DNA of 64,000 nt from Taklimakanibacter sp049323275 (GTDB lineage Bacteria; Pseudomonadota; Alphaproteobacteria; Rhizobiales; Aestuariivirgaceae): contig JBMOOM010000030.1 of NCBI GenBank assembly GCA_049323275.1, forward strand, positions 62,001 through 126,000, read 5' to 3'. The notes below the pieces were generated by a model. It was given only the letters and a program-made list of their open reading frames with translations. It made no database searches and had not been told where the DNA came from. The first letter of the stretch is position 1, and each line of letters opens with the position of its first letter. Of the stretch, positions 1 through 9,342 are shown one piece after another. The position numbers and the translations under genes are program-made.

Positions 1-381
1 AATACCGCTCAATAGGACGTGGGATCCCTGGGGTTCCATTACCACTCGATTGTAACCCGGCACGAGCAAGCCAAACGGCATAGGCTGCTTTTTTGCGTCA
101 TGGATCATTGTGGCAGTGGCTGAATCGCTGTCGACGGCTAGCAGATAGTCGTCATCTTGTGATTCATTGCGGATCGTCAAATAGACGACGCTGGTCCCAG
201 GCCCATCAATGCCGAATTGAGCCCATCCATGCTCAATTGTTACCATGTCAATCGACCGTGAATTGCGAGCCATCGCTCGAGATACGTATGCAACCGTACA
301 CAGGCCAAAGCACAGCGAGCCAAAACCTCTCCTCGAAATCATCTCGAAACCCATCGTTCTGTGAAATTCGCGCCAGCTCAT
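1..381 (-). CDS. PCu(A)C-family periplasmic copper chaperone, 3' end cut by window edge
   Basis: Reads leftward off the window. The start at 381 follows a strong GAGGGGGA ribosome site. An internal SRRGFGS motif followed by a hydrophobic stretch ending in AMA looks like a Tat signal peptide. The mature part has the PCu(A)C pattern: IEHGWAQ, then a VVYLTIRN strand, an MIHDAKKQPMP segment (the usual place of a Met ligand), and PGYNRVVMEPQGSHVLL, matching the H-x-M/H-V-L end of the family. These proteins carry Cu(I) in the periplasm, for example to oxidase assembly. A truncated relative lies at 18393-18601. The family call is from motifs. No stop is visible because the gene leaves the window. 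Confidence 0.7.
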   Translation of the reverse strand, partial: MSWREFHRTMGFEMISRRGFGSLCFGLCTVAYVSRAMARNSRSIDMVTIEHGWAQFGIDGPGTSVVYLTIRNESQDDDYLLAVDSDSATATMIHDAKKQPMPFGLLVPGYNRVVMEPQGSHVLLSGI

Positions 382-412
382 ATCCCCCTCAGCAAGAATG
401 CTTGTCAAGCAC

Positions 413-760
413 TCACGGAAGACGAGTGCCCCTGACCTCAATCCCGGAAATGGAGATGTCAGCCATCCGGATGAAGTCAGGATTGCTGAGTCCAAGAGCT
501 AGATTCACGGCTTTGAGCGCGACCGCCGTCAGGTTTGCGAACACGTGTTTGACTGCGTAGCTATGCCCTGAGACAAGCGGATCGCCGAGAAAATCGATCA
601 TGCCAGCGGTCGCCGCGAGCACCGCAAAGCCAGGCCCGAAATCGAGCAACCAGTTCACCTTGATCTGCCGTCCGTATTCGCCGTTTGACAGGAAAAAATA
701 ACGTCGACAATGAAGGTAGCGATCCCTCACATATTGAGGTTGCAGAGCATCGTACCGCAC
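413..760 (-). pseudogene. DUF2231 membrane protein remnant (copy 1)
   Basis: The reading frame contains a typical DUF2231 core (FAVLAATAGMIDFLGDP, then HVFANLTAVALKAVNLAL and a final ISISGI helix). The last helix is cut by a deletion compared with the copy at 18609-18770: the segment encoding VVVIFIYSGWKGG is missing here. The N-terminal helix is not recognisable. It lies between the PCu(A)C gene and the DUF2269-like gene, the same order as in the second copy, so the three formed one leftward operon. Non-functional by inference. Confidence 0.5.
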
Positions 761-799
761 GCGCCGTGCTGGCCTTACTTACCTTGGAACAGGCGTCTA

Positions 800-1401
800 T
801 TACCGTTCGTGCTGCTTGCACCAGCCATATCGGATCATGCCTCGTGGCTTGTAGACTGACAACGCGGTAGCAACAAACAACACCAGCAACCCGCCGCCCG
901 CGTGAGGCAAAAACAAAGGAAATTCTTGCTGCTCGGAAGTCGGAGTAGGAAATTTTTATCCTTGCGGCAACTTCGGCGACATCACTGATTAGACTCATCT
1001 GTGGCATCAAAAACAACGACAACAAGGACGGTCAGCAGAAATTTTGCGAGGATCCACCAATATCGGAATTGGCCCCAGGATGTGCTTAACGACTGGACAA
1101 GCCCACTCAGCAGCGAGCCAAGGATCAGCGGAATGATGACGAATCAGGCGTTCAACTCCATGATCCGATAGACAACACGGACAAGTTGGGCATCCTGGCC
1201 GGTCAGGCCAACTACGCCCAAGACCAGGGACACGACGATTGCCCCAAGTGAACCCACCAAAGAAGTGAGGTGAACGGTCAGCACAAATTTGCGAAGGTTC
1301 CTCCCCGGATTACCGGGATGCGCATGCGCTACTTTTGCCGCTTGCACGTGCTTGCCGCCGCCATGAATGTGTGCCGGCTGCTTCTCATTTCGCTCGGTCA
1401 T
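800..1401 (-). pseudogene. DUF2269-like integral membrane protein, broken (copy 1)
   Basis: The start at 1401 gives a His-containing N-terminus (IHGGGKHVQ) and then RKFVLTVHLTSLVGSLGAI, the hallmark first helix of this small membrane family. The frame is broken three times. A TGA at 1144-1146 replaces a Trp codon that is TGG in copy 2, an extra T lies near 1013, and a further shift near 900 precedes the GGLLVLFVATALSVYKPRG tail. Read through these lesions, the protein aligns end to end with the copy at 18992-19525. The family is inferred from the first helix and size, and its function is unknown. It is probably the membrane partner of the PCu(A)C chaperone. Confidence 0.55.
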
Positions 1402-1428
1402 CAGACCGTTACTGCAGGAGCTTGGCAA

Positions 1429-1777
1429 CCATCTAGTCTAGGTATTTGGCGCGAAGGCGAAGGCAATTCACGCCGAACAACATGACGAACCAGAACAACG
1501 GCTCCCGATGGCTGCATGGCTCGTATGTCGCGGCGCATCATCAGAATCTCGTGACGAGCACTTTGTCCGCCATCATGGCGTTCACAGAAATTAATTCGGA
1601 AACGATTGTGCGGCGGACGTTTTGAAACTAAGCGCCGCCCATTATTCTCCTAGTTCGGCAGCCCTGGTGTACCCCCAGCCATACTGGGAACTGAAGCGAG
1701 GGAATCGCAAACTGTATCGCAACCAACCACGGTAAAACGGTCGCGGAACCTCATGCCGACTTGCAGGTTACGCTTTC
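1429..1777. other. Intergenic, one tiny ORF
   Basis: No recognisable gene. A 47-codon frame at 1482-1625 (+) starts MTNQNNGSRWLHG but has no ribosome site or family resemblance I can name. The rest is probably the promoter region of the reductase at 1778. Confidence 0.3.
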
Positions 1778-2701
1778 ATGCGTAAGATCTTCGACTGCAT
1801 AATTGTCGGCGGCGGTCCTGCCGGACTGACTGCGGCGGTCTATCTCGCTCGTTTCCGCCGTCAGACACTGGTTCTCGACCGTGGCGGCAGCCGGGCGGCT
1901 ATGATTTCAAAGAGCCGCAACTATCCCGGTTTTCCCGATGGCATCGGAGGCAGGGAGCTGCTTTCGCGGCTCCTACAGCAGGCTGAGTGCTATGGGGCTG
2001 AGTTCAGGCGCAGCAACGTCACAAGTATTGAGCGGGAGGGTCCCGACTGGCGCGTTGTGGGTGATGGAATTAACCTCATAGGACGCGCGGTGCTCCTGGC
2101 TACCGGCGTCTACAATCACCGCCCCGATGTCAGCGACGGAGTCCACGACGCCGCGCTGGCCGCCGGCAAGCTCCGCTATTGCCCGATCTGCGATGGCTAT
2201 GAGGCCGGCGGCCCTGCAAGCGAGGCTCGGATTGGAGTGCTGGGCGCGAGTAGTCACGGAGTCGCAGAAGCGCTTTTCTTGCGCCGCTATACGCCTTACG
2301 TGTTGCTGTTTACGCTAGAGGCCTGCGAGATGCATGAAAAGGACCGAGATGAGCTTGGTCGCGCTGGCATCGCATGGGATCCACGACCCGTGACGCGGTA
2401 CGACTTTTCGGGCGACGCCGTGCGGTTGGAATTCGCCGACGGCAGCTTCGCGGTTGTCGATACGCTTTACCCGGCCTTGGGATCGAAGCCGAACGTCGAG
2501 CTTGCCAAGCAACTGGGCATTAGGGTGGACGAAGAGAACTGCGTCCTTACCGACAAAAAGCAGCGCTTGGGCCTTCGGGGCCTTTACGCCGCCGGGGATG
2601 TCGTCTCGGCGCTTGACCAACTCAGCGTGGCGGTAGGCCATGCCGCAATCGCCGCCACAGCGATACACAACGATTTGCGCGAGTGCGACGGCGAAACGTG
2701 A
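1778..2701 (+). CDS. Thioredoxin reductase-like FAD/NAD(P) oxidoreductase
   Basis: 307 residues, the usual length of the TrxB class. An N-terminal FAD Rossmann motif GGGPAG (about residues 11-16) is followed by the GGSRAAMISKSRNYPGFPDGIGG segment, split here as GGSRAAM and NYPGFPDGIGG. A redox-active CPIC pair sits at about Cys135/Cys138, and GVLGASSHGVAEA marks the NAD(P) fold. The C-terminal FAD motif is GLYAAGDVV. The family transfers electrons from NADPH through FAD to a disulfide. The NADPH site lacks the usual GGG/HRR signature of true TrxB, so the partner may differ from thioredoxin. It stands alone between broken copper genes and a copper oxidase, so a thiol-protection role is plausible but unproven. 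Confidence 0.8.
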   Translation: MRKIFDCIIVGGGPAGLTAAVYLARFRRQTLVLDRGGSRAAMISKSRNYPGFPDGIGGRELLSRLLQQAECYGAEFRRSNVTSIEREGPDWRVVGDGINLIGRAVLLATGVYNHRPDVSDGVHDAALAAGKLRYCPICDGYEAGGPASEARIGVLGASSHGVAEALFLRRYTPYVLLFTLEACEMHEKDRDELGRAGIAWDPRPVTRYDFSGDAVRLEFADGSFAVVDTLYPALGSKPNVELAKQLGIRVDEENCVLTDKKQRLGLRGLYAAGDVVSALDQLSVAVGHAAIAATAIHNDLRECDGET

Positions 2702-3501
2702 GATCTGGTTATCTCCCGAATATCGTCAGTGCAGGTTTTGGCCCGTGACAACTCGCAGCGTAGCGTGGTTATGGCCGAAAGCCGCGAGAACCTCCGCCCG
2801 GTTCAGAAGAGACCAGTCTATCAAAGGCAAGCGTCCCTCACCACCTCCTTCCAAGCCTTGGGCCTAACGATAAGAGCAATCCCCCAAGACTGCGTTCGCG
2901 AGATTTGCCGAAGCGGAATAGATTCGGCTGAAAGCTCTAGTCAGCCGGAGCCGGAGGTATTTGATCGTTCCCCCTTCGCGCGTAGCGTGATCTCTGTAGG
3001 CGATCAATTCAAACCGCATTCGTCGCCGAGGAAGAGGTAGAGCGAGATGGCCGGTTCGTTGAGTGCCCCCCCCCTCCGAAGCGTCGGAAATGGCACAGAG
3101 CGGACCGATAAAAGGCCAGAGTTCGAAGGAGAATTGCTCCTCTTCCTGTACTTGCAACCGAGATAGCTTACGAAGCTCAACAATAGACGGCACTTCCTTG
3201 ACTTCTTAAGCAAATGTTCTATTCCGACACGGGCTTCATCGGCTAGCTTGGCGCGTATTGTTTCACAGCAATGCGGACAGAACGGACATTCTCGAAGCCC
3301 AAATCTTTCGCACCCCCGTTCGTGGCATGAATTCCTCGGCACTGCCGAGACAGCCCGTTTTCCTGGCGCGAACTTATCAATCATTTTCTAGCGTTTTCTA
3401 AGATTATTGGCCCTTTATGTTTGGATGGGCGCTCGATGGGATCTTGCCGATTCAGAAAAGACGGTTCGGAAGAAATCGTGGTCTCGTGGCAATGGCAATA
3501 G
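2702..3501. other. About 800 bp without a confident gene
   Basis: Frames exist on both strands (for example 3004-3384 minus, with a Cys-rich stretch RECPFCPHCCE). None shows family motifs, a convincing ribosome site or coding character. A run of nine C at about 3068-3076 interrupts several frames. This may be decayed coding DNA. Confidence 0.4.
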
Positions 3502-5397
3502 CTAAGACGTGACATTGAGAATCATCATAAGGCCGCCACCCCCTTCTGTTTCAACATTGTTATTGGTGGTGTGGTGGCCGATGTGGCAGTGGATGAGCCA
3601 CTTACCGGGCTTCAGCGCTTTCCAAATCACATCATATCTCTGACCCGGCCCGACATTTATTGTGTCGGCCTCAAATCGGCCTGACAGCGGCAGGGTCATC
3701 CCGTCCCGGGCGACGACAACGAAAGGCCCGCCGTGGATATGCATCGGATGGATGAAACCGTTGCTCGACCCGATGAAGCGGACTTTTACGGTTTCTCCTA
3801 CGCGCATTTGGACTGTGTCGGTGGAGGGGTAAGAACGGCCGTTGATGGTGAAGTAATTCGGCTGTCCTCCATCCATTGGCATTGCCGGATAGGTCAGCCC
3901 TTCGCGCTTAAGCCATTCCTGTAGCATGATGACGTATTCATAATCGGCAGTCAGGCTAACGTCAGGCTTGTCTTGATCAATTACGAGCGCGCCATAGAGA
4001 CCCAGCGCCTGCTGTCGATCTACATGGTCATGTGAGTGATAGAAATATGTCCCCGACTGCCTAACAGTAAACTCATAGCGATAGGTTTCCCCGGGCTCGA
4101 TCGGCTTCTGCGTGATTTCGGCTGGGCCGTCCATTTCATTTGGCAGAATGAGCCCATGCCAATGGACGCTAGTACTCTCTGGCAGCTTGTTCGTGACATT
4201 GATCCGCACCTTGTCGCCTTCAGTCATTTGCAAGCGCGGGCCTGGCACTTGGCCATTGAAAGCATAAGCATCGACGGTAACGCCCGGCAAAATTGTCCAT
4301 CGAACTACGGAAGTTTCCAAGTTGAAGACCTTTGTGTCGCCGTCTATGAGAGGCTTAAGTTCACTGTCGCCGCGCGCATCCAGCCCATAATCTGCCGTTA
4401 TAAGTCGAGGATGAACCGCCGACATATCAAGCATCGCCGCCGCCGGCGTATCGCGATCCATAATCATCCCCGGCGGCATCATTGCTCCGGCCACATCTCG
4501 GGCAGATAGGGTCAAGTTCACCCAGTTGGCGGGCGCGGCCATGCCTAGCGCCAACGCGAGTACGGATATACCGGCTACTGCCGCGAGTTGCGGTCCAGTT
4601 ACATCACTGGCCATCATATGGCCCTTATGCTCATTCTCTTTGGCCGCAGCCTGGTGGCGTGCATGGGTAGTCCTTTTCTGCTCGTGCGGCTTGGCGGCTT
4701 TTCGGACGTTCTCGCGCGCCGCACTCTCCTCTTTGCGCTCCGTCATGAGACCATGTTTGAGCCGTTGTTGAACCAACCATATGTTTGCCGGGTATGCAGT
4801 CGCAAATCCGACGATAACCCCGAGCGACATCACCCCCCAAAACAGAAGCTCCAGTGGATCCATAGCGCGCATATCGCGGCCCATCATGAGAAAACCCATA
4901 ACCGGCGCCATACCGGCCATCATGAAATTCATGCTTATGAACTCAGGTAAAAAGCTCTTGCGCACGTTCTGCCAGTATGTCCCACCCATCATCGACTTCA
5001 TGAACAGCGCCTGGAAGATGAATAGGCCGAACGCAAAACCTGCGATGTATTCTACAATTAGGTCTATCCACATCGGCAGGCCCAGAAGGGCCGTAACCGC
5101 CGCTGCTACTATGATTCCTGTCGCATCACCGGCCACACAGTGGATTGTCGATCCTATTCCTTGCTTCCAGAGGGGTTTGATGAACGCTTCGTGTTCACCC
5201 GGTCGCGGCTCCTTGTCGGCGAGAACGTAGACCAATAACCCGAGAGGCCCGGTATATAGAGTGACGAGGACGAACCCCCATTTCATCACCGCTGGTTCTG
5301 GATTGTTGCGGAATTGGTCGTACGCAACATAGGCCGTTGAGGCTGCTACCAAAACAAACCAGACGACAAGAAAATAATCGATCGGCTGAATAAGCAT
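3502..5397 (-). CDS. DUF4396 domain fused to multicopper oxidase
   Basis: 631 residues. The start at 5397 is chosen because GGAGGA lies 4 bases upstream; an upstream in-frame ATG at 5427 has none. Residues 1-225 form a membrane domain (DUF4396) with several helices. A basic His-containing linker (225-265) follows, then one more transmembrane helix, and then a cupredoxin oxidase. Copper motifs are HWHG (412), YHSH (453), HPMHIHG (550) and HCHIGHH (603). The position normally holding the axial type-1 ligand Met/Leu is Asn614. Multicopper oxidases of this kind oxidise Cu(I) or other metals and reduce O2 outside the membrane. A broken DUF305 gene lies just upstream on the same strand. A decayed relative of the oxidase half is at 22128-22530. 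Confidence 0.85.
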   Translation of the reverse strand: MLIQPIDYFLVVWFVLVAASTAYVAYDQFRNNPEPAVMKWGFVLVTLYTGPLGLLVYVLADKEPRPGEHEAFIKPLWKQGIGSTIHCVAGDATGIIVAAAVTALLGLPMWIDLIVEYIAGFAFGLFIFQALFMKSMMGGTYWQNVRKSFLPEFISMNFMMAGMAPVMGFLMMGRDMRAMDPLELLFWGVMSLGVIVGFATAYPANIWLVQQRLKHGLMTERKEESAARENVRKAAKPHEQKRTTHARHQAAAKENEHKGHMMASDVTGPQLAAVAGISVLALALGMAAPANWVNLTLSARDVAGAMMPPGMIMDRDTPAAAMLDMSAVHPRLITADYGLDARGDSELKPLIDGDTKVFNLETSVVRWTILPGVTVDAYAFNGQVPGPRLQMTEGDKVRINVTNKLPESTSVHWHGLILPNEMDGPAEITQKPIEPGETYRYEFTVRQSGTYFYHSHDHVDRQQALGLYGALVIDQDKPDVSLTADYEYVIMLQEWLKREGLTYPAMPMDGGQPNYFTINGRSYPSTDTVQMRVGETVKVRFIGSSNGFIHPMHIHGGPFVVVARDGMTLPLSGRFEADTINVGPGQRYDVIWKALKPGKWLIHCHIGHHTTNNNVETEGGGGLMMILNVTS

Positions 5398-5466
5398 GTA
5401 TCCTCCGGCATGGTGGATTTGTTGCAAAAGAACGTCTGGCCACCTGGAGCCGGACGCCGCGCGGGA

Positions 5467-5796
5467 TTAGTGGTGCTCGCCCTGCCATTTCTTGAATTTT
5501 TCAATTTCCCTCTTCTGCGCGCCGATGATTTCCTGAGCCACTTTCTTCATTACAGCGTCTTTCCCGTATTACAGCTCAATTCAGCGATGTCGATTCTATC
5601 TCGGCGGTAAGGAATCATCATCATGGCAAAACCCTTGTCCGCGTCATCGGTGGATTTCATGGCCATGTCTTCCATCATCTTTTTGTGAGCATCCATCACT
5701 TCCCTGTCATTAGCTCGTATCTTAGGCAATGACGGCAGTGCCGACGGTCATCATGAGTGAAAGGACGAAGGAAATAGCAAGCTTAAGCTTTGTCAT
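5467..5796 (-). pseudogene. DUF305 copper-associated protein, frameshifted
   Basis: The start at 5796 gives a clear signal peptide (MTKLKLAISFVLSLMMTVG). The frame then stops at a TAA just after VIA. The rest of a DUF305 protein continues in another frame (AHKKMMEDMAM, KGFAMMMIPYRRDRIDIAEL) and, after a second shift, in YGKDAVMKKVAQEIIGAQ to the stop at 5467. The family metal site HHQxAIDMA has become YRRDRIDIA. It is upstream of the multicopper oxidase in the same orientation, so the pair was probably an operon. The intact paralogue is at 39671-40135. Confidence 0.65.
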
Positions 5797-6378
5797 GTCG
5801 GAATTCCTTTTGATTCAGGCCGCGCTATTACTGCGAGCGCGCGGGCTGACATAGATTCCTGAGCGGCGAAAAAGGCTGTTTAAGCCATCTTTCGCGGCGG
5901 CTTTATCAGAGGCTTTGGAGTCCGACGACCAAATCAGTCGGGAGATGGAGCCGCTTCTTAGCACCTGCAACTAACAACAACTAGGATGTTTCCACACAGC
6001 CCGCAATGACTTGGCATATCTGACAGCAAAATTTGCCGCTAATTTCGCAAGAAGCTACGCCATAATAAGCGACCGAACGACTAATTCCTAACTGGATGAA
6101 TGGCTTCGGCTTCTCAGCGCCAGCATCAGTAGTCAATTGAACCGCGAATACGGCTAAGCAGACAAATGCCCGTAATGCTCATGGCGCACCTGCGATATCT
6201 GGTCGATGAATGTGCATAGCGACTCTAATGCCACCCCCGGTAAACGGGTATGCGAATGAACAGCATGTCCTGCGGCGCTAGGTAGGTCAAGACATCTGAT
6301 GGCCTTAATGAACTGACACACTAAAATGTTCCTGGCAGATTCATAAACTAAGTGCAAAGCTATAGACAGGGCGTTGCG
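5797..6378. other. About 580 bp without a recognised gene
   Basis: I see no family motif on either strand. The leftward part should contain the promoter for the DUF305/oxidase pair. The segment is AT-richer than the mercury operon and may be decayed sequence. Confidence 0.4.
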
Positions 6379-6717
6379 ATGGCACAGACCTATGATCAGC
6401 TCGATGAAGCCGAGCCTATTAAGATTGATAGGTTGCGTGGCGCCGGCCTGTCCAAAGCCGAGATCGCACTGATGGCGGACGATCTCAGCCGACTGCCGTC
6501 TGCGGTTGGCTTCAGCCGTCACGCCCGGGGAATCATCATTCAGAACGTCTTCATCGGCGTCGTTGCGTTGCTCGTGCTGGCGACGGTCTTAAAACTCGGC
6601 ATTCGCGCGGCAGTCGCGGCGCATGAAGGCTTGACGCTCGTCGTTGTCGTCAACGCGCTGCGGCTGCCCGCCTGTCGCAACAGGCGGCAAACTGCAGATC
6701 GGGCAGCGGTGGAATGA
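6379..6717 (+). pseudogene. C-terminal remnant of a heavy-metal P1B-type ATPase
   Basis: The frame carries IALMADDLSRLPSAVGFSRHARGIIIQN (split motifs ALMADDLSRLP and FSRHARGIIIQN), which is the hinge and last helix pair of Cd/Zn/Pb-type P1B ATPases. A hydrophobic VFIGVVALLVLATVL segment and a VVVNALRL tail follow. The phosphorylation domain (DKTG) and CPx helix are absent, so only about the last 100 residues survive behind an unrelated start. Non-functional by inference. It is another metal-efflux scar in the left part of the window. Confidence 0.6.
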
Positions 6718-7166
6718 TCCAGCGGGAGAGCCCATCCAAATCGCGAACCAGCACCGCGCGTTTCCGGCTGGTCATGGCCGGCATTGCCGCAGCTTTCATC
6801 CTCCCGATCGCTGGCCTCATGAGCATTCCCTTTCTGATCAGCGAACCACTTGCGGTGATCAGACCGGCAGCGGCACCGACGACGCTGTCGGAAGATGCCG
6901 GCAACGGTGCATTGGCACGTATTCAGATGGACCGCGGCGGCTCCTTCACGCTGGACCTGATTTTATCGCGTGTCCGCGACGAGATGCCCCGGATCGAAAT
7001 GCGCATGCCGGAACACCGCATTGCTGCGCCACCGCGCACTGTTCGCACCATCTACCCTGGAAGTTTTCGGGTCGAAGGACAGTTCGCCATGCCCGGCCGC
7101 TGGCAGATCGGAGTTGACTATGCCGGCTCATCCCAGGTACTCGAATTCATCGTTGGCGAGTATTGA
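6714..7166 (+). CDS. Membrane-anchored periplasmic protein, FixH/YtkA-like fold
   Basis: 150 residues with one N-terminal transmembrane segment (about 20-43, LVMAGIAAAFILPIAGLMSIPF) and a soluble domain rich in beta strands (GSFTLDLILSR, RIEMRMPEHRI, PGSFRVEGQFAMPGRWQIGVDY). This resembles the Ig-like FixH/YtkA domain found beside copper and cytochrome oxidase assembly genes. It overlaps the preceding remnant by 4 bases and is followed by a cytochrome c pseudogene and a ferric reductase-like membrane protein. Together they look like a former periplasmic electron-transfer or copper-assembly cluster. The fold call is an inference from pattern only. Confidence 0.5.
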   Translation: MIQRESPSKSRTSTARFRLVMAGIAAAFILPIAGLMSIPFLISEPLAVIRPAAAPTTLSEDAGNGALARIQMDRGGSFTLDLILSRVRDEMPRIEMRMPEHRIAAPPRTVRTIYPGSFRVEGQFAMPGRWQIGVDYAGSSQVLEFIVGEY

Positions 7167-7175
7167 AGGCTGACA

Positions 7176-7546
7176 ATGACAGCTGCGCAGCGAAAGGCTT
7201 TCGTCGGAGCCGGTGTCGCGCTTCTCTGGGCCGGAGTCGTCATCTCCCGCATTGCCTGGGACCGGTTTGTCAATCAACCGATGCAAGCTCCCACGACCTG
7301 TGGTTGGAAGGTCAACCCGGCTGGCAACAACGACGAGCAGACGGACAGTTGCCTACACTACCTCACGATGAGACTAGCCATGCCTGGCACCACTCCGACA
7401 AAATCCTGTTCAACCTTACCAAGTTCGGCGCCGAGAATTACGTCTCGAGCGAATACCGATCGAACATGCCCGCCTTTGACGGCATCCTCAGCGACGAGGA
7501 GATCGTCGCGGTCATCGAGTACATCAAGAGCGCCTGGTGCGAATGA
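7176..7546 (+). pseudogene. Small cytochrome c, frameshifted and without haem motif
   Basis: The N-terminal membrane anchor (AFVGAGVALLWAGVVISRIAW) reads in one frame from 7176. The C-terminal haem-fold part (LEGQPGWQQRRADGQLP, HAWHHSDKILFNLTKFG, NMPAFDGILSDEEIVAVIEYIK) reads in another. Between them, at about 7265-7300, the CxxCH haem-binding site expected just before LEGQP is missing. The downstream Met of the axial pair (SNMPAF) is still present. It cannot bind c-type haem as it stands. Confidence 0.7.
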
Positions 7547-7588
7547 ACCTGTCACCATTAAGCGGGTCGCAAATGACTGAACCGATAC

Positions 7589-8314
7589 ATGGAGGTTTGT
7601 TTACCGGTGTTTGGTAATGCTCTCATTCGTTATGCGAGATGGCGTCATGCCTTCGCGGTTATTCTTGCGCTCCTGCTTGTTTATCTCTTCGGCGTTGTCC
7701 ACGGACAATGGAGCGATATGCACCGGTGGAACAGGGCGACGGCCGATGCCTCCTTCGTGTTGCTGACCGTAACGATGGCGATCGGGCCCGCGGTACAGCT
7801 CTGGTTACCACTGCGCTTCCTGGTCCCCTTCCGTCGCGAGCTCGGCATCTACGCGATCGTGCTCGCGGGGGTCCACACCGTGATCATTCTGGACGGCTGG
7901 ACCGGCTGGGACTTCGTGCGCCTGTTCGGCTTCGAGTTTCATCCCCGCCTTGGTCGATACGTCATGGTTCAGCACGGCTTCGGACTGGCGAACGCGATTG
8001 GCGTGCTGGCACTGTTTTACGGACTCACGCTTGCGGTTACTTCATCCGATTGGATCGTCCGCCTGTTGGGTGGGCCCATCTGGAAGTTCGTGCAGCGCGC
8101 AGCTTATGTGCTGTGGGCGCTGGTGGTCGTCCATACGGGATACTTTCTGTTCTTGCAATTTCTCGATTATCACCGCCAGACGCCCGCGCCCAACCCGCTT
8201 CAACCCTGGTATCTCGTATTGATCGGTCTGGTTCTAGCCCTTCGCATCTCTGCGTCCATGCATCTGTGGAATGTGGCGCGTAAGCAGTCTGCGCGAAGAC
8301 AAGCTACAGCATGA
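7589..8314 (+). CDS. Ferric reductase-like transmembrane protein
   Basis: 241 residues, about six membrane helices with conserved His in helices (LAGVHTVIILDG, MVQHGFGLANAIG, LVVVHTGYFLF), the b-haem pattern of ferric reductase/MsrQ-type membrane domains. No FAD or NAD domain follows, so electrons must come from a partner. The ATG at 7589 has little upstream signal. GGAGG at 7591-7595 would instead serve a GTG at 7607, which is equally possible. It follows the cytochrome c remnant and the FixH/YtkA-like protein and probably belonged to the same unit. Confidence 0.65.
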   Translation: MEVCLPVFGNALIRYARWRHAFAVILALLLVYLFGVVHGQWSDMHRWNRATADASFVLLTVTMAIGPAVQLWLPLRFLVPFRRELGIYAIVLAGVHTVIILDGWTGWDFVRLFGFEFHPRLGRYVMVQHGFGLANAIGVLALFYGLTLAVTSSDWIVRLLGGPIWKFVQRAAYVLWALVVVHTGYFLFLQFLDYHRQTPAPNPLQPWYLVLIGLVLALRISASMHLWNVARKQSARRQATA

Positions 8315-8873
8315 CCATGACCCTAAGTTTGAAAAATCCCGTCGCCTCACTTTGGCTCGTAAAATCTCAGCAATGTAATTGGTTTGGACATTTATGCGGG
8401 ATGTATGTCGGCATTCACGACCCGTTCCAGAGATCCCGCCTGTGGGCGTCAGAAAGATCGATCCGCAATTCCTTCGCCAAAGCGTCCCTAATTCAGGGCC
8501 GGAGCGGACGGGAACTGTCGTCGTCGATCCCTACGTTGAAGTTTCTCTATCTCGTCATAGAGGGTGGCTAAGCCCTGCGGTACGGAGTTGGAGTCGGTCG
8601 CATGGCTTCGAATGGCTGGGGCAAGGCGTCATACAATACAGGTGAGTCTGGCGATACTCCGATCGTCGTCCGGGAATCCACTCGTGAAAGCGGGGCGCCG
8701 CAGATCGAGCATTGGGCAGCGCGCGGTGCCTTAAACGCAAAGCCTTGGTCTGGAGACAGCGCGCTGCCGAAGTTCGAAGCTTGTTCGGTAAGGATCGGTG
8801 GTCCTCTCACGCAGTTGACCTTTGTCAGGGATGACCCTACTGTCAGGGACTAACATGACAGTAAGGCATCGCC
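8315..8873. other. About 560 bp without a recognised gene
   Basis: Short frames on both strands show no motif. Nothing regulatory could be assigned. Confidence 0.4.
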
Positions 8874-8990
8874 ATGCGGCGCAAGTTCTGCTGTTCGCTC
8901 TGCGGCAAGTCGGAGTGCGAGGTAGCCAGGCCGGGGGCATGTAAATTTGCTACGGCTGCGTAGAATCTTGCCGGCTTTTTATGTCCAGCT
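8874..8990 (+). pseudogene. ClpX-type C4 zinc-finger remnant
   Basis: From the ATG at 8874 the frame reads MRRKFCCSLCGKSECEVAR, close to the first half of the ClpX N-terminal zinc finger (C-x2-C-GKS-x-x-EV). The second half (ICYGCVESCR) is found a few bases later in another frame, so the finger is interrupted by an indel near 8930. Stand-alone small proteins with this finger are common in rhizobia. I am moderately sure of the resemblance, and the gene is broken. Confidence 0.4.
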
Positions 8991-9342
8991 CCGCGGCGGC
9001 GCTGCGGAAATTTGAATCCGCGACCCGGCCCACCGATCGCCTACTTGCAGCTCTTGGTCGGCTCAACGCACGGCGCGGCACACTGTGAGCATCTGGCGAG
9101 AATGGTCGATACGCTCCGCCATCGAGAGGTCTGCTGGGCGAAGATGGCGGCGCGGCGCGCTAGACTTGGCTTCCGGCGCAAGCAAGGGACATTCTCTGGC
9201 GACCGTCCCAGAGAAGTGCTTGACCTTGCCACGCTGGAACCTCGTATTGGAGTGGACACCAGAGGTCGAACGGGAAATCTCCATGCGGTTCCGTTTGTGG
9301 GGGAAGCGAAGCATAGCGCCGTGAGAACGGGATGATGAAGAG
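8991..9342. other. About 350 bp without a recognised gene
   Basis: Frames on both strands were read. None gave a family motif. A weak resemblance of the minus-strand frame to a MerR tail was rejected. Confidence 0.35.

Noticed and set aside
800..1401. TGA read as tryptophan or selenocysteine in the DUF2269-like genes
   Set aside because: Copy 1 also has two frameshifts, and no selenocysteine-type stem or conserved TGA position exists between the copies.
9041..9259. Minus-strand frame resembling the Cys-containing tail of a MerR regulator
   Set aside because: No HTH part, poor match of Cys spacing, and equally good frames on the plus strand.
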